A stretch of 64,000 nucleotides of DNA from Lycocorax pyrrhopterus obiensis (lineage: Eukaryota > Chordata > Aves > Passeriformes > Paradisaeidae): NCBI GenBank assembly GCA_014706295.1, contig JACSVZ010000002.1, forward strand, positions 131,015,431 through 131,079,430, given 5' to 3'. A program made the translations under genes and the position numbers. Below are positions 26,146 to 37,937 of the stretch, one piece after another (the stretch's first letter is position 1; each line of letters opens with the position of its first letter). The notes under the pieces are model-generated. The model was not told where the DNA came from, made no database searches, and was given only the letters and a program-made list of their open reading frames with translations.

Positions 26146-27289
26146 AGGGGTGCAGAAACTCTTCTGCAGCAGCACAGATGGAAGTGTTAATTGTGCTGTG
26201 GAAGCTGTACAGGGTGAATGTATGACTCTAGCCTTCATATGAATCTGAGGAATTAGTCATACATCAATTATTATTGAATTTTTGCAGATTATTTTTTTGC
26301 CACATATTTTAGTATGTGGTCCCCACATTGTTCTCAAGCTTTTGATAGGATTTCTACTTGTTTCGTGAGCAGTGTTGAAAGTGGTTTTTCCTGAAGTACT
26401 TTTTTGTCTTGGGATATCTCTGTCTCTTGAGCTGAGACTCTAAGGTCTCTGGACACAGCCTTCCAACTTTTTATTTCACTCTTGCATTTTGTGTGGTAAA
26501 AGGAACACTTTTTGTATGTATATGTGAATGTTTTCTTTTTGAAATATTTCTATATGCAATGATTTCTCATGTGAAACCCTGTGAATGTCACAGCCAATAC
26601 CCTGTGTGGTCTTGGTAAGCCAAGAACTCATACCCATCACCGAGATAGTCTTTAGATAGTTCTGATGTTTCCTTTAACTTTGGTGTTTTATATAAGGCAG
26701 CTGCCATTTCCATGACTCTTAAGAAAAATATTTTTTCTACAAAATACTTTTTATACATTTCAGTTTATAATTTCCATTTAGTCTTTTTGTGATTGTATGG
26801 TAGATTAATATTATGTTCTGTTTCATCTAATCACACTACAAAATTTTAGTGACAAAGGTGACTTTTTGAGCATCAGTGCTCAAAATTGGAAAACAATTCT
26901 AACTAGGCTTTTTGTGTATAATACATTATTTCAAAGATGTATGATTTATATTAATCCATAAATTTCTTATAAATTCTTTAGAGTTTTTTAAATGAAAAGT
27001 TTAATTTTTTTTAAATGTTGTTTAAGCCTAGAAATCCTTACTGCTTGCTCTTTTTTTTCTCTTTCACATATTTTTTTGGCTCTTCAGCTATTGTGAGTCA
27101 TCATTTCACTGGAACAGACACCTGCTGTGTTTTTATGAGTGATTACTGCGTTAAAGTTAACTTGGCAGATTTTTTTTTTTATAATTCTCTTTTTTGACAT
27201 CATGTTTATGTAGTGATTTTTTGCTGTGACTGAAATGGAAATAGCTGGGATATGGATATCAGAAGTTAATATAACATTTTCCTTTGCAG

Positions 27290-27992
27290 GTTTCCAAACA
27301 AGAACAGAAGAAGATGGATGTGGCTGATGGAGGAACAGTTGAGACTTCTTCCCGTTATAGCGGGGCACAGGACAGTGGAATTGGCAGTGACAGTGTTAAG
27401 ATCAGAATCATTCAGATCGAGCAGCACAGTGGTACCAGCCAGCACCGCATTGCCCGTCCTTCCCGCCAGTCTTCCATCGTGAAGAATCTCAACTTCATTC
27501 CCTTTGACATTTTTGTTACAGCAAGTCGAATCTCACTGATGACTTACTCTTGCACTGCCTCACCTAAATCAAAATCAGTGCAAGATCAGAAAGATGGTGA
27601 GAAGATAAGTAAAAGCTCCCTGAACCTTCCAGAAACAGTCTCAGGCAGCACCCATGATACCAAGAAGCCCAGTCAGCCGTGCATCTCCTCTGTCACAGCA
27701 GACGATCTTTTGAGCAGTAACGTTCCCCTGTCTGCTGGGAGAAAAACGGGTCTTTTGTCACTGGAAAGTCTGCACGCTTCCACAAGATCATCTGCTCGAC
27801 AAGCCCTGGGTATAACTATTGTACGGCAGCCAGGGCGCAGGGGAACTGGGGACATAGAGCTACAGCCGTTTCTCTACCTGGTTGTATCACAGCCCTCTGT
27901 GCTCCTCAGCTGCCACCACAGAAAGCAAAAAGTAGAAATATCAGTGTTCGATGCTGGCCTTAAAGGAGTCGCCTCAGACTACAAATGTACAG
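27290..27992 (+). CDS. VPS13B: VPS13B exon C (large internal exon)
   Basis: A 703-nt exon, phase 0 at its start (GTT TCC AAA CAA...) and ending with the first base of an Asp codon completed by exon D. The acceptor is TTTGCAG (to 27289) and the donor GTAAGA (27993). The 234 codons are open throughout and give VSKQEQKKMD, ETSSRYSGAQDSGIGSDS, SRQSSIVKNLNFIPFDIFVT and LGITIVRQPGRRGTGD, all signature blocks of VPS13B as I know it. The N-terminal part is a Ser-rich, probably flexible loop. Hydrophobic strand-like segments follow (NFIPFDIFVTASRISLMTYS), then a less-conserved linker at about 27556-27715, then more strands (FLYLVVSQPSVLLSCHH). The DSGIGS at 27371-27388 matches the beta-TrCP phosphodegron consensus. 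If the intron is not spliced, the frame stops at 28004-28006. Confidence 0.97.
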
Positions 27993-30900
27993 GTAAGAGC
28001 ATTTAACATTCAGTCCTGGTTATAACTGTGAAAATGATTGCACATCTTAAAGTTACAAAGGGTGGTGGAAAACAGCTGAGAGAACTTCAGGACGTCTTTA
28101 AATATCAATCACTAAATATACATGTTTTTAGGATTATACCTCACAGCTGAATCAAGTTAGGTGTGTAAAATGTTTGGTATTAATTAAGATCTAACCTTTT
28201 AGCAATCAGTTCTTCCTGTTTTTTTGTATTGCTTTCTCATTACCAGACTGTGACAGGGATTGTCGCATTGCTGTAACTTCTCAAAATTTTCTAAGGAAGT
28301 AAGAGTTGTAAGCCACAGTAACTTCATACAGGGCATTTTTTATGACTGAATGTCACAATATTTTCCTATACTAGACTACCAATAAAATGTAAAGATAAAC
28401 ACTGTAGAAGCACCTGGTTTTTTGGACATAAGCTGTAAGAAAAAATAAAGTGATCTTTCGAACGGCATCAAGTGATGTAATGTATTTTAAGTTTTCATTC
28501 AACTGAGTAATAGGGTTTTGCAGGAAATTCCATCACTTAATAAGTGCCTTTTTTTTTAATTCCATATGCAAAGCTTATAATGAGAGATGTCAAAATAGCT
28601 GTTCAGTTGAAAATATTCTGAAATATTCTTTTTCTACCTTATCTGTACTGCTGAAGAGAGAAATCAAATGATGGCAATTAGTCTAGCAGTCAGTACTGGG
28701 TATAATGATTTCATGAGATATATCATTATGGAGTGTTACCCCCAAAAAGTGTAAATGAGTATGCAGAGATCTAGGTGAACATACAGCCAGCATGATACAG
28801 GGTTTCAAATTGTTCTCTGAATGAGAGCTGTAGTATTGCTAGTTTTTCCTTGACAGTATTCCCAGCACTGCAGTTGTGGAAATAGTGTACTTTTCTGTGC
28901 AACTTTACCAAATCTTTGCTGAATGAGATAGTATCTTTTGAAAATTAGCTTTAAAATAATGTGCTTATGCAAAAGACGAAGAATGCAATCTTAACTGTTC
29001 TCAGAAATCTGAATTGTAGTGGAACTTTTAAGAGGGATTAAACAGTGAGGAAGACTAGGCAGTGAGTGGAAGAGAACAGGGAGATTTGTTCTCTGCTACA
29101 TTTTTTTAATCCTTCTGTTTTCATCTTTCTCTGCTGTTCCTGTTCTGTCCTGCCTTGAACAAAACACATCTGTATCATGAATTGATTTACTCCAGATTCT
29201 CATGGGTATTTGTTAAATACTATGTAAAATGTGGTCATTGCAGCAATTAATGTGAAGAGAATTCACAAAGCAAAGCTTGAAGGAAGCTTGGAATAGGTCT
29301 AAGATCACATCTTCATTAAGTTAGTGCTTTGGAAAGATGCAGTTTCTGATGTCTGAGGTATTCAAGTGTGTCCTTGGTATAAGCTGCCACCACCAATGAC
29401 CTGACCAAAGTTCTGTCCATGCTGCTTCTATAATTAACTCTTGAAGTCTTTCACCATCTTCATGTCTGTGGCAGCAATTCCAGAAAACACAAGCTGTAAT
29501 AAAGTCTTCTTATAAATTGAAGTGGATCAGAGAGCGCAGAAGCATGGCAAGAAGTCTAAATAATAAAGGTAGTAGGAATATACAGCCTGAGAACTCCTCA
29601 GTCTCCATGGGTTGCTCAACTGGAAGACCAAAGATTAGCCATACATGGGTCTTACCCTTTTCTTTGGCTTTATGTCTCCATGTCAGGCAAATGTAAAAAA
29701 GTGTGGAGGCAAGACTCAGACATTACATGAAGGCAGAATTTCTGGTCTCATCCTGCTGTCTTTGTGGGCAGTAATAAGTACCTTCCTCGTGTATCTCACA
29801 TAATCTTGCGCTTGCTGCCAAAGCAGTAGCACTCTTTTCAAAAGAGTTTGAGAGGTGGGTGCCAAAGTTCTGGTGCCTAAAAATACCATCCTGAATATAT
29901 TAATAAGTTAATAAAATTAAGCCGCACTTCAAGTTACACACTAATTCACTCAGCAAGATAGGTTGTATAAAGTTTTTATTGCCTCTTGTTTAGGAAGACC
30001 TGCTGTGCTGGTAATTGCGTCATTTAGGATTAATGTTGTCATACCACTGTAGCAACATGTTAGTTTGGGAAATTTCTATTTTTAATTTCTAACATGTATT
30101 AGAGGGAAAATAGCCATAAACTAACTATATGTGTTATATATATGGGTGTTTGTGTATGTGTATACCTATTACAAGCACTCTATATATTGCATATCATATA
30201 ATACAGAATAAGGAGCTATTTGTGGCAATTTTTGCGCTGCTGTGGTTGATTTCATCAATCACATGAACTTTTCTTGATATTGTGACTGTTTGCTGACAGT
30301 TTTGTCTGAAAGAGATTTTATCATATAAAGTTCAATGTATCGATGTATCAAAGTTCAGTGTATCAATATAAAGTTTATTTGAAAGAACCAAGTTAGATTC
30401 TCTCCTTCTGTACCATACTCATGCACTATATTCCTGTATTTCTCTGTGTATCTCCTCTGTAAGGACTAGAGAGTGGGAAGAAGACATAAATGATGTTTCA
30501 TTTACAGTGAATGTTGCTAAACCATATTTCCAGTTAGCGTCTCTAGAAGACTGCTCTTGTGTGTATACATATGCATGCAACTGACTCTCTATTATCTAAC
30601 GTAGATTGGGAAGAGGACACAAGCTAAATATAAAAGATATAGTTTAACTGGATTTTAAGAACTGAGATAGCATATTCCCCCTTGAAAACAAAACAAAAAA
30701 ACAACCAACCAAATCATAGGCATAATTAAAATATTGTGTGCTTTCCATCCTGTGATGGAGATAGGCAACAGCACAGCAGCAGCTCAAAAATTCAGGCCTG
30801 TAACATTATAAATTTTGATCACAACCTAAAGATTGAGACTTGTCTGAACAAAAGTAAAAATACATTGTTAAAAAGTTTTGTTGATAATCCTACGGGGGTG

Positions 30901-32724
30901 TTTTCTCATTACTTAAACTAATATGGTTAAACTTACTTAGTTAAGCTATATATGAAATATTTACATTACCTTCAAAACATGCTAATAAAATCTCATTTAA
31001 AATCATTCTATGTATTCTATGCATTCTACACCATATACACTGCATAAGAGTATTTTAGGAATGTTTTAAAACATTTGGAAAAATTGCTTTTATCAGTTTT
31101 GGTGTGAAATTCTGAAAACTTGAATACTGTTAGTTCAACAGCTGTAGATTTGTCTCTTGTGAAATACTGTGCCATTTCTTACAGCTTTTCTAAAAGAAAA
31201 AATCTACAGTTCTGAAACAACTCTCAATTTTTTGCGAGGCAGAAACAAATACGAAATTCTGTTGTGAAATTAGGAAGGTCTTATTTTTTGTTTGACATTA
31301 GTTCTACAAAAAAACTTTAGGGTGAAGAAAAACTGGTAGTAGTCTGGATCTAGCTGTGCTTTTCATCCCTCACCTCCCAATAGTGTACTTCTAAGAAATG
31401 TGTTGTTTAGCTGTAAGTCAACGAAGTTTGTCTAGACTTTAGAAAAGCTTCTTACAGGTAATTTGATGACAGTCTGTTTTATAAACCTTTTTATAAAACA
31501 GGGAAATTATCCTTTAAAACTGTACCAACCTGAATTTTAAAGAGAATAATAGTTAGTCCTGGGCTGGTGACAGAATTAAGGGTTACTACTTCATGATGGT
31601 TTACTGCTTTGAACATTTTGTAGAAATGAAGATTTTATACTGTTATGAAGCCATATGTATTTTATTTGGGACAAGGGTTTTGTTATTAGTTTTGAATAGA
31701 GCATAAAATTCACAATCTTGCACATTAAACTATCACTCCCTTTGTGAGACAGCATTGTACAGTGGCCGAAACACCAAATTTCATCCAAAGAACTTGGCTC
31801 CTCTGTCCCTAGCTGTGTTATTTATTTTTAGCTTAATTTCTGAAACACAAAAGAAAAAAGAACTTAAGAATTAGATAGGGGGAAATAGGCTATTTAAAAG
31901 TTAAGTATTCTTAGTTTATTAACTAGCAGTTAGTAGCAGCACATTTCCATCAAACCAGTGTCTGTATGTGGGAGCATTTGCCTGCTGGGGTGCTAAAGAC
32001 CGAGTGGTTGTGCTTCCTCAGTCTTCTCTACAACCAAGTCCACTGGCAAGTCAGTTTGTAGAAGCAGGAGACTTATTAGGTTGTTGAAATGTTAGCTCAG
32101 TGTTATTATGGTTGTGCTAAACTGCTTCATTTTTTGTAATTGTGCAGCTTGATTGCAATTGCGCTACTGCAAGGTACAGGAAGTTGAAATCAAAATAAAT
32201 AAATTAATGGAATAAATTTTAAATCCTTAATAAGTGGCACTAGAAAGACTAGTTGCTCTTTGAGTTTACTTGTGAGATTCTGTAAAAATAGATTGAAAGA
32301 TACTGTAAAATGACCCTTTTTTAAGTGCTTATCCTATATTTAACAAAAAGGCATCTGCTAGCTGTTAGTTTTTGCAAACAGAGTTTTGGCCATTCTTACT
32401 TAAATAAAAGTGGGTGCAATTGGTTTTAATGTAATCTCATAAGCTGCTTTTATAAATATTTTTTTAAAATCTTTATTTGCTTTGTTTCAGGTAATGTAAT
32501 CCAGATACAAAATTGCCTCATTTCCTGACCACTGTGCTCTGGGCATTCTTGAAAAATCTTTTTTCTATTTGTTTGTTTGTTTACTTTTAAAGAGGAGGTT
32601 GTGGTGCTTGCTTGTTTCAAGGGAGAGAAATTTCTCAGTAAATATCTGTTATGCATGGAATTTCTTCAACTTCCGCCAAGAACTCATTTGCAAAAAACAG
32701 TCACTGTGAGGCCATCCAGAATTA

Positions 32725-32755
32725 TTTTTTATTTTTATTTTATTTTATTTTATTT
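32725..32755 (+). repeat. TTTTA simple repeat
   Basis: Imperfect ATTTT/TTTTA units in tandem. Low-complexity sequence. Confidence 0.85.
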
Positions 32756-34139
32756 GACACCCACGCCTTTGATGGCAGGGGGTCCATGAAGAGCAGATGC
32801 AGTAGCTGAGACCACATGTAACCTCTGATCTAATGGAAAGCCTTTTCCAGGCTTTTGCATGAAGAGCAGCACAGGCTGGCTCTGGCGGGAAGTCTGATTC
32901 ACTGCCTCTCTGTCAGCCTGTGCTTCCTACATGGCAGAGACAGGATTTAAGGCTGTTTCCTAGCATAGCATTGAGGGAGTTCTGCTGGAGTGTCACCTGT
33001 TCCACTCTGAGTATATTTATTGTCCAGTACATCTGTAGTCATGGATGAGGGGGGAACAGTGCAGCCCCCACCCATAAAGCCAAATTGGCCTGGGAATGCG
33101 CATTCCTCAGGTTACTGTAAGTGCTCATTTTTGAACTTCCTGACACAGCACTTGTGAGTACGCTAGCAGAAATGTTTTTCCACTTGTGTTCTTTAAATTC
33201 CAGCGGAAACCGTTTTGAAAACAAGACCAAACGTTCCACTTCAGAGATTCAAATGCAGACATGATTGCAGCATCATACTGGCTTTTCAAATTGACTGCAG
33301 ACCAAAATATGATTCATCCATTGAAATAAAAGCACATTGCAGCGCTCGTTTGGGCTGGGTAGCGTTCCAGCAGAGCAGGCCAAGCTGCTGTCCCGCACAC
33401 ATGCTCGGTAGCCCTGTCCCCTGCCTGGGGCTGACGGGGGCTCTGGGTCCCTGAGCTCCCCTCATTAAAGCCTCCCACAGGCTATGCCCTCTGAGCTGGC
33501 CTGGCTGTCAGCTATGAAGAGGAACAAAGACACATTTTGGAGAATGAAAATCTTCAAGATGCAAAATTTCTCCTGCCTCCCTTGTTCCTGTTTTCTTCAG
33601 AAGTTTGGGGTTTGCTGTCTTCTGTTAGCAGAAGACCAAGGGGATAGCAGTGAAATCAAAAGCTTGCAAATTCAAATCCAGTTTAGGAAGATATCTCATA
33701 AACTGAAGTTTGGAGCTGAGGTCTGGATCTCAGCAAGGCTAAAAGTGGATTTGGATGTTTGTGTGAATTCAAAAATAGCCAGAGATTTTTTTTTTTTTTT
33801 AGAGGGGAGGGAGGAAGGTATATGTGGATCTATTGAAGGCTTCAGCTTCTCAGTCTTACAGATTTTAAATTACAGTCATGTAATTTAAAGTCTTGTCGAT
33901 CTGTGATAGTTGTCTCACCATTTTTCTTTTGCTGCCACAGACAAATTTTTCACATGGTGTAGAGGATAAAATTTCTGGCTGTCTTCACTGCTCCTCGCTT
34001 CTCAATCCTTTCTTTTCTCTCTCTTGGCTTGCTGTGGAGTAATTCTAGACTCTCCTTTTACTTATATATGCATCCCCTGGGTTTTCTCCAGCATTTTCTT
34101 TATACAAATAACTGCAAATTTAAGTGTTGATTTTTGGGA

Positions 34140-34385
34140 GAATCATAGAAAATGGAAATGGAAATGACCTATTATAATACATTATTCAGACCAGTTCCCT
34201 GCTGATGCATAATTGTTCCCAATTGTATATTTTATAGTGTTCTGTCAAGTGTATTTTTAAACATTCTGAATGCTTCCATCGTTTCCTTGAGAGACAAGTC
34301 CTTTTTCTAATAGCTCTCCTCATCATGAATTCCTCACTTTTCATTCTAAAACTCCTTTTTTTTCATTCAATTGCTTCTCTGTTTC
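34140..34385 (-). repeat. Ancient CR1-like fragment
   Basis: The plus strand reads ATCATAGAAAATGGAAATGG then ACCTATTATA, followed by TGATGCATAATTGTTCCCAA and a TAGTGTTCTGTCAAGTGTAT block. This is the block order of the old reptile/bird CR1 3' end in reverse complement. Heavily diverged, with approximate boundaries. Confidence 0.6.
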
Positions 34386-35713
34386 CTGTGCTTTTGGCAA
34401 AGGGATTGATTGACTGATATTGGTGTATTCCTTTTCTGATTCTTGATCCTATGAAAATGCATGTGCTATTTTCTACCTTTGAAGGTATTTTAATAGGGAT
34501 ACACATCTTTTGGTTGTTTGACCTTTGATGTATATGTACTTGTCTTACCCTCATACATTTTATTTATTTATTTATTTGTTACCCTCAAGATTTTGGTATA
34601 CACAAGCATAGTCAATTTTGAAACCTCTGGATTTTAGCTTTCTTATCATTACATAAGAACTTTAAACTGGCATTTTTGGCTGGACAGCCAAGTCTGTTAC
34701 GCAGGTTCCAGATTAACTCTATGCCATGGGCTTGGAAGCACTCAAGCTGGCTCTTTGCATGGCCCTGTGATATTATTACCTCTGATGAAAAAGTGTCAAT
34801 GCAATACCCCTGCTTCCAGAATTAGCTCAGTTTCACTTGAACTTAAAAAGTGCTTGAACTCAGTAAGACCAGTGCTGGATTAAAAGTAATATTTTGTTGG
34901 ACTTGGGCTGATTTTGCACATTGAGGTTTCTTTGTGTTGTGTTCCTAATATGTAAATTTTGGAGTCCTTATCATTGTTCACATAAGCCAGTCCTGCAGTG
35001 CCCCAGGTGATGAAGAGATGACAGTGCTGCACTCCTTGGAGACATGACAGAGCAAAACAATCTCTTGAGAGTCCCATGGTTGCTTCATTTTTTTGGTTCT
35101 GTGCTTAAGTGCTGCAGTTCCCAGTGACCTGGGGGCAGTTTGTATAGTTAATGTAATATGTCATGCAGGGATTTTCTGCTATGTAAGTTCTTTTCATCAG
35201 AGATATTTTCAGCTTGAAAGAGCTACAACTTTGAAATAATTATTAGGTATTTTATAACATAAACACATCTTAGGATAATAAGACTACCTGTAAGTATATT
35301 TTACAACAGAAATGTTCAACTAAATTTAGTGAATTTTCTGAAAAGCTGGTGGAAGATGTAGGTTGCTATATACAGTATGTGATGATATCTTCCAGAAATG
35401 AGACAATATAATGGCATATTGCAATGTTTTGTGCCATATTGGTACACCTAAATGTTTATATTGATACTTACAGAGGAACAGTAATTTAGAGATTAATTGA
35501 ATCAATTCAGTGATGTTCATTGAGCAATATTCAGTAATTTTTACCATGCTTTACAGTATATATTCTGAAAAACTTTAGAATGTTAGTTGTTTATGATGAT
35601 CTACCAGCACAAAACAAGATATTATTTTATAGATCCAGGACAGAGATAACATCCTTGTTCAGAACAGCTACAAATCTGTCTTTTGGAAAAAATGTCTGCC
35701 TTGGTGGTAAAGA

Positions 35714-35739
35714 GGATGATGATGATGATGAGCAACAGC

Positions 35740-35782
<43 letters not shown>
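35714..35782 (+). repeat. Compound microsatellite (GAT)n ... (AGT)n
   Basis: About five to six GAT units (35714-35730), a 9-bp spacer (AGCAACAGC), then about 14 uninterrupted AGT units (35740-35782). The long pure tract predicts length polymorphism. Confidence 0.95.
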
Positions 35783-36842
35783 TTTTCAGTATACTAGACA
35801 AATGCCAGATACAACAAGATATTCCCTAAAACAGTTACTATAGAAAAGGGAATGTGCCACACCACTCTGGTTATTGTAATTAAAAGAAAAAGAATCATAA
35901 AAATGTAGAAATTCTCATGGAAAATATACAGATCTGTTGTATGCAGTGACAGCTCTTAAATAACTGTTGAGAGCTGAGTTTATAAATGTGTAGCAGGAAC
36001 AGAGGAAAGAAAAGGCTGTAATGTATATGCCATACAGTACAAATACTGCTATAAGGTCATTGCCTGAAAATTGATCAAATAAAAACAAAAGAATGTGCTA
36101 ACTTTTGATCTTTTCCATATAGATCTAAAGTCATGATCAATTGGTTTCAGTAGGTTCTTTGAAATCACATAAGGGTTCATATGTGCCAAGTTTTATATGA
36201 ATCACATGATAAGGTCAAGAAACACAAATTCCAAAGCTGACTTTATATACCCAGTCCACATATGACTGTGATACCACAATACCATATGTTGGCTATAACA
36301 GTGAGTATGTAAATCCTGTTCCTGAAAGGAATTAATTCAGTAAAACTCAAAGCAATTATAGCAGGTTTTAATTGACTGAAAAGGAGATAATAGCTTCAAG
36401 AAAATCTCCTTAATTTGTTAAGGATGAGACAAACATTCAATAATTAACATAGCAGACTTGATAATAAACAATGACTGATTATTTATAATTTAATACCGTA
36501 AGGCCAGAATTGAGAACGCTCATAATGAAGGTCACGAGTCCCTAAAGATTAAAAAGCCTTTTTACACTGCTGTTTTTGCTATGTGAGATACATGGAAAAT
36601 GAAGACAAGAATAGCACGTGGATGGATTTAATTTTAATGTACTGTTGTAGTATTACAGAGGGATCAAAGGAACACAATTAAAGGTGGTACCCAAGAAGAG
36701 CTACTGATTAGCTACTGAGTGAAGGTCCAAAGGGAATGATACAACTGCACTGTTGTCATGCTCTGTTCCTGAGCTCTCATGGCATTCTGGTCTTTTTGCC
36801 TTTATAATTTACCTTTCCATTATTATTTTCTCTACCTGAGAA

Positions 36843-36872
36843 TGTCTGAGCAATGTCATTGTCTGAGCAATG
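36843..36872 (+). repeat. Short tandem duplication, 17-bp period
   Basis: TGTCTGAGCAATG occurs at 36843-36855 and again at 36860-36872. Small local duplication with no function seen. Confidence 0.8.
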
Positions 36873-37264
36873 ACAATACAATCTAGTAGCAAGTTTTGAG
36901 CCCACATTCTCTTGCAAGGAGTCCTTAAGTATCATTACTTAATCATTAATTAAAGCTAAAATTGTGTGCTATTTATAGTCATTTTATTGATGTATTTTAC
37001 TGATATTTTACTTGGTATTTTTGCATGTTTTCCAAATTTTGTATAATTAGAGCTTTGCCCTCTTGCCCATGCGTGCATGCATTATTCTACACATGCATCT
37101 GTCTGTAGGCACAAATGCAATGTAAAACAGTCATATTAGGTATAATAGTTACCATATTACATTTAAAACTTTTTAATTTTGTCTAGTCAATTTTGTATGT
37201 AGCATTTTGTTATTTATCATATTCCTGGAATATAATTAATGACTACGATTATTATCATCTGTAG

Positions 37265-37402
37265 ATCCTGGGAAGACTCTACCAGAAGCTCTGGATTATT
37301 GCAAGATTTGGTTGCAGACCGTAGCAGGAGAGGTAGATGCTAAAAGTGGTATTCCACCTCCTCTTATCACTGTGCAAATTAAAGACTTCCTTAATGGACC
37401 AG
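37265..37402 (+). CDS. VPS13B: VPS13B exon D (internal exon)
   Basis: A 138-nt exon between CTGTAG (37261-37264 GTAG) and a consensus GTAAGT donor (37403). It begins with the last two bases of the Asp codon started in exon C and ends with the first base of an Ala codon completed in exon E (phase 1 at both ends), so skipping would keep the frame. The peptide reads DPGKTLPEALDYCKIWLQTV, then GEVDAKSGIPPPLITVQIKD and FLNGP, which is the VPS13B order. The ITVQIKDFLNG segment looks like a groove beta-strand followed by a turn. The sequence is intact. An open frame continuing from this exon through an acceptor at 37731 is listed separately. Confidence 0.96.
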
Positions 37403-37461
37403 GTAAGTGCTGCACTTTAATCTTCCTTTTCTAATGTAATCTGTAGATATGCACACAGAGA

Positions 37462-37590
37462 CACAGGATGGGGCCTTGAGCAACCTAATCTAGTGGAAGG
37501 TGTCCCTGCCCATGGCTGGGGAGTTTGAAGGAGATCAGCGCTAAGGTCCCTTTCAACCCTAATTATTCTGTGACTCAATGATATTAGATA
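37462..37590 (+). mobile_element. CR1 LINE 3'-end fragment, plus strand
   Basis: Carries the typical CR1 3' terminal block in forward orientation: GAGCAACCTAATCTAGTGGA, AGGTGTCCCTGCCCATGGC, CTAAGGTCCCTTTCAACCCT, then ATTCTGTGACTCAATGATAT, a degraded ATTCTATG-type tail. Only about 130 bp, so it is a severe 5' truncation. It sits 60 bp downstream of exon D. Confidence 0.88.
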
Positions 37591-37731
37591 ACCAGAAATG
37601 TGTTGTATTCCTAGCTCATGAATGTGAAATTTTCCTCCAGCAATTACCTTGAATGAAAGTGAAAATTAGGGAATGGGCAGTCCTGGGCTAGTCATTGGTT
37701 TAAGGTCTAATTATTCATTTTCTTCCCACAG

Positions 37732-37937
37732 TAAATTTAGAAAGGCTGAATTTGTCAAGTTTCCAGCAGAATCAAGCCTACCTGCCTCTAGTCCTAGAAA
37801 ACGGAAATATTATTGCAGTTGTGTTTAGAAAAGATTACTTTTATAATGTTTCTGAAGATTTTTCTAAGCCATCTTCTCTTGGGTTCTCTGAAATCTGGAT
37901 ACCTGGCATTGGAAATTCCAATCATCCAAAGTGTTGA
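37732..37937 (+). other. Candidate alternative terminal exon of VPS13B (in frame with exon D)
   Basis: A strong acceptor (TTCATTTTCTTCCCACAG, ending 37731) is followed by an open frame that joins exon D in phase 1. The split codon gives Val, then NLERLNLSSFQQNQAYLPLV, and the frame runs 68 codons to TGA at 37935-37937. Polar and aliphatic residues are mixed in a protein-like way. I see no good donor in phase 1 inside it and no close AATAAA downstream, so if used it would more likely be an alternative last exon than a cassette. I do not recognise the peptide, and an open frame of this length can arise by chance. Mammalian VPS13B has alternative transcripts (family knowledge), but equivalence is not shown. 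Confidence 0.3.

Larger units (their letters stand above)
2149..27289 (+). other. VPS13B: VPS13B intron B-C (25.1 kb)
   Basis: Large intron with donor GTAGGT and acceptor CCTTTGCAG. Listed separately are an old CR1-like piece (4255-4740), CR1 copies at 4749-5315, 6602-7472 and 19451-20085, a solo LTR (17434-17881), a CAAAA-rich simple repeat (20206-20258) and an old plus-strand CR1 (25560-26145). The rest (2.15-4.25, 5.3-6.6, 7.5-17.4, 17.9-19.4, 20.3-25.5 and 26.2-27.3 kb) is AT-rich sequence. I see only short chance ORFs and homopolymer runs in it, such as the A-tract near 14806-14820. I found no exon between B and C, and the protein joins directly across the intron (TTE to VSKQEQKK). Confidence 0.85.
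27993..37264 (+). other. VPS13B: VPS13B intron C-D (9.3 kb)
   Basis: Donor GTAAGA, acceptor CTGTAG. It holds an old CR1-like piece (34140-34385), TTTTA and TTTA simple repeats (32725-32755, 34558-34577), a T-run (33786-33800), a compound trinucleotide microsatellite (35714-35782) and a 17-bp tandem duplication (36843-36872). A relatively GC-rich pocket lies at about 33330-33490. The rest (28.0-32.7 and 35.8-37.2 kb) shows nothing I can name. Confidence 0.85.

Noticed and set aside
33484..33888. 134-codon plus-strand ORF
   Set aside because: No recognisable family, includes a homopolymer Phe run from a T-tract, and no phase-compatible splice context was seen; most likely chance.
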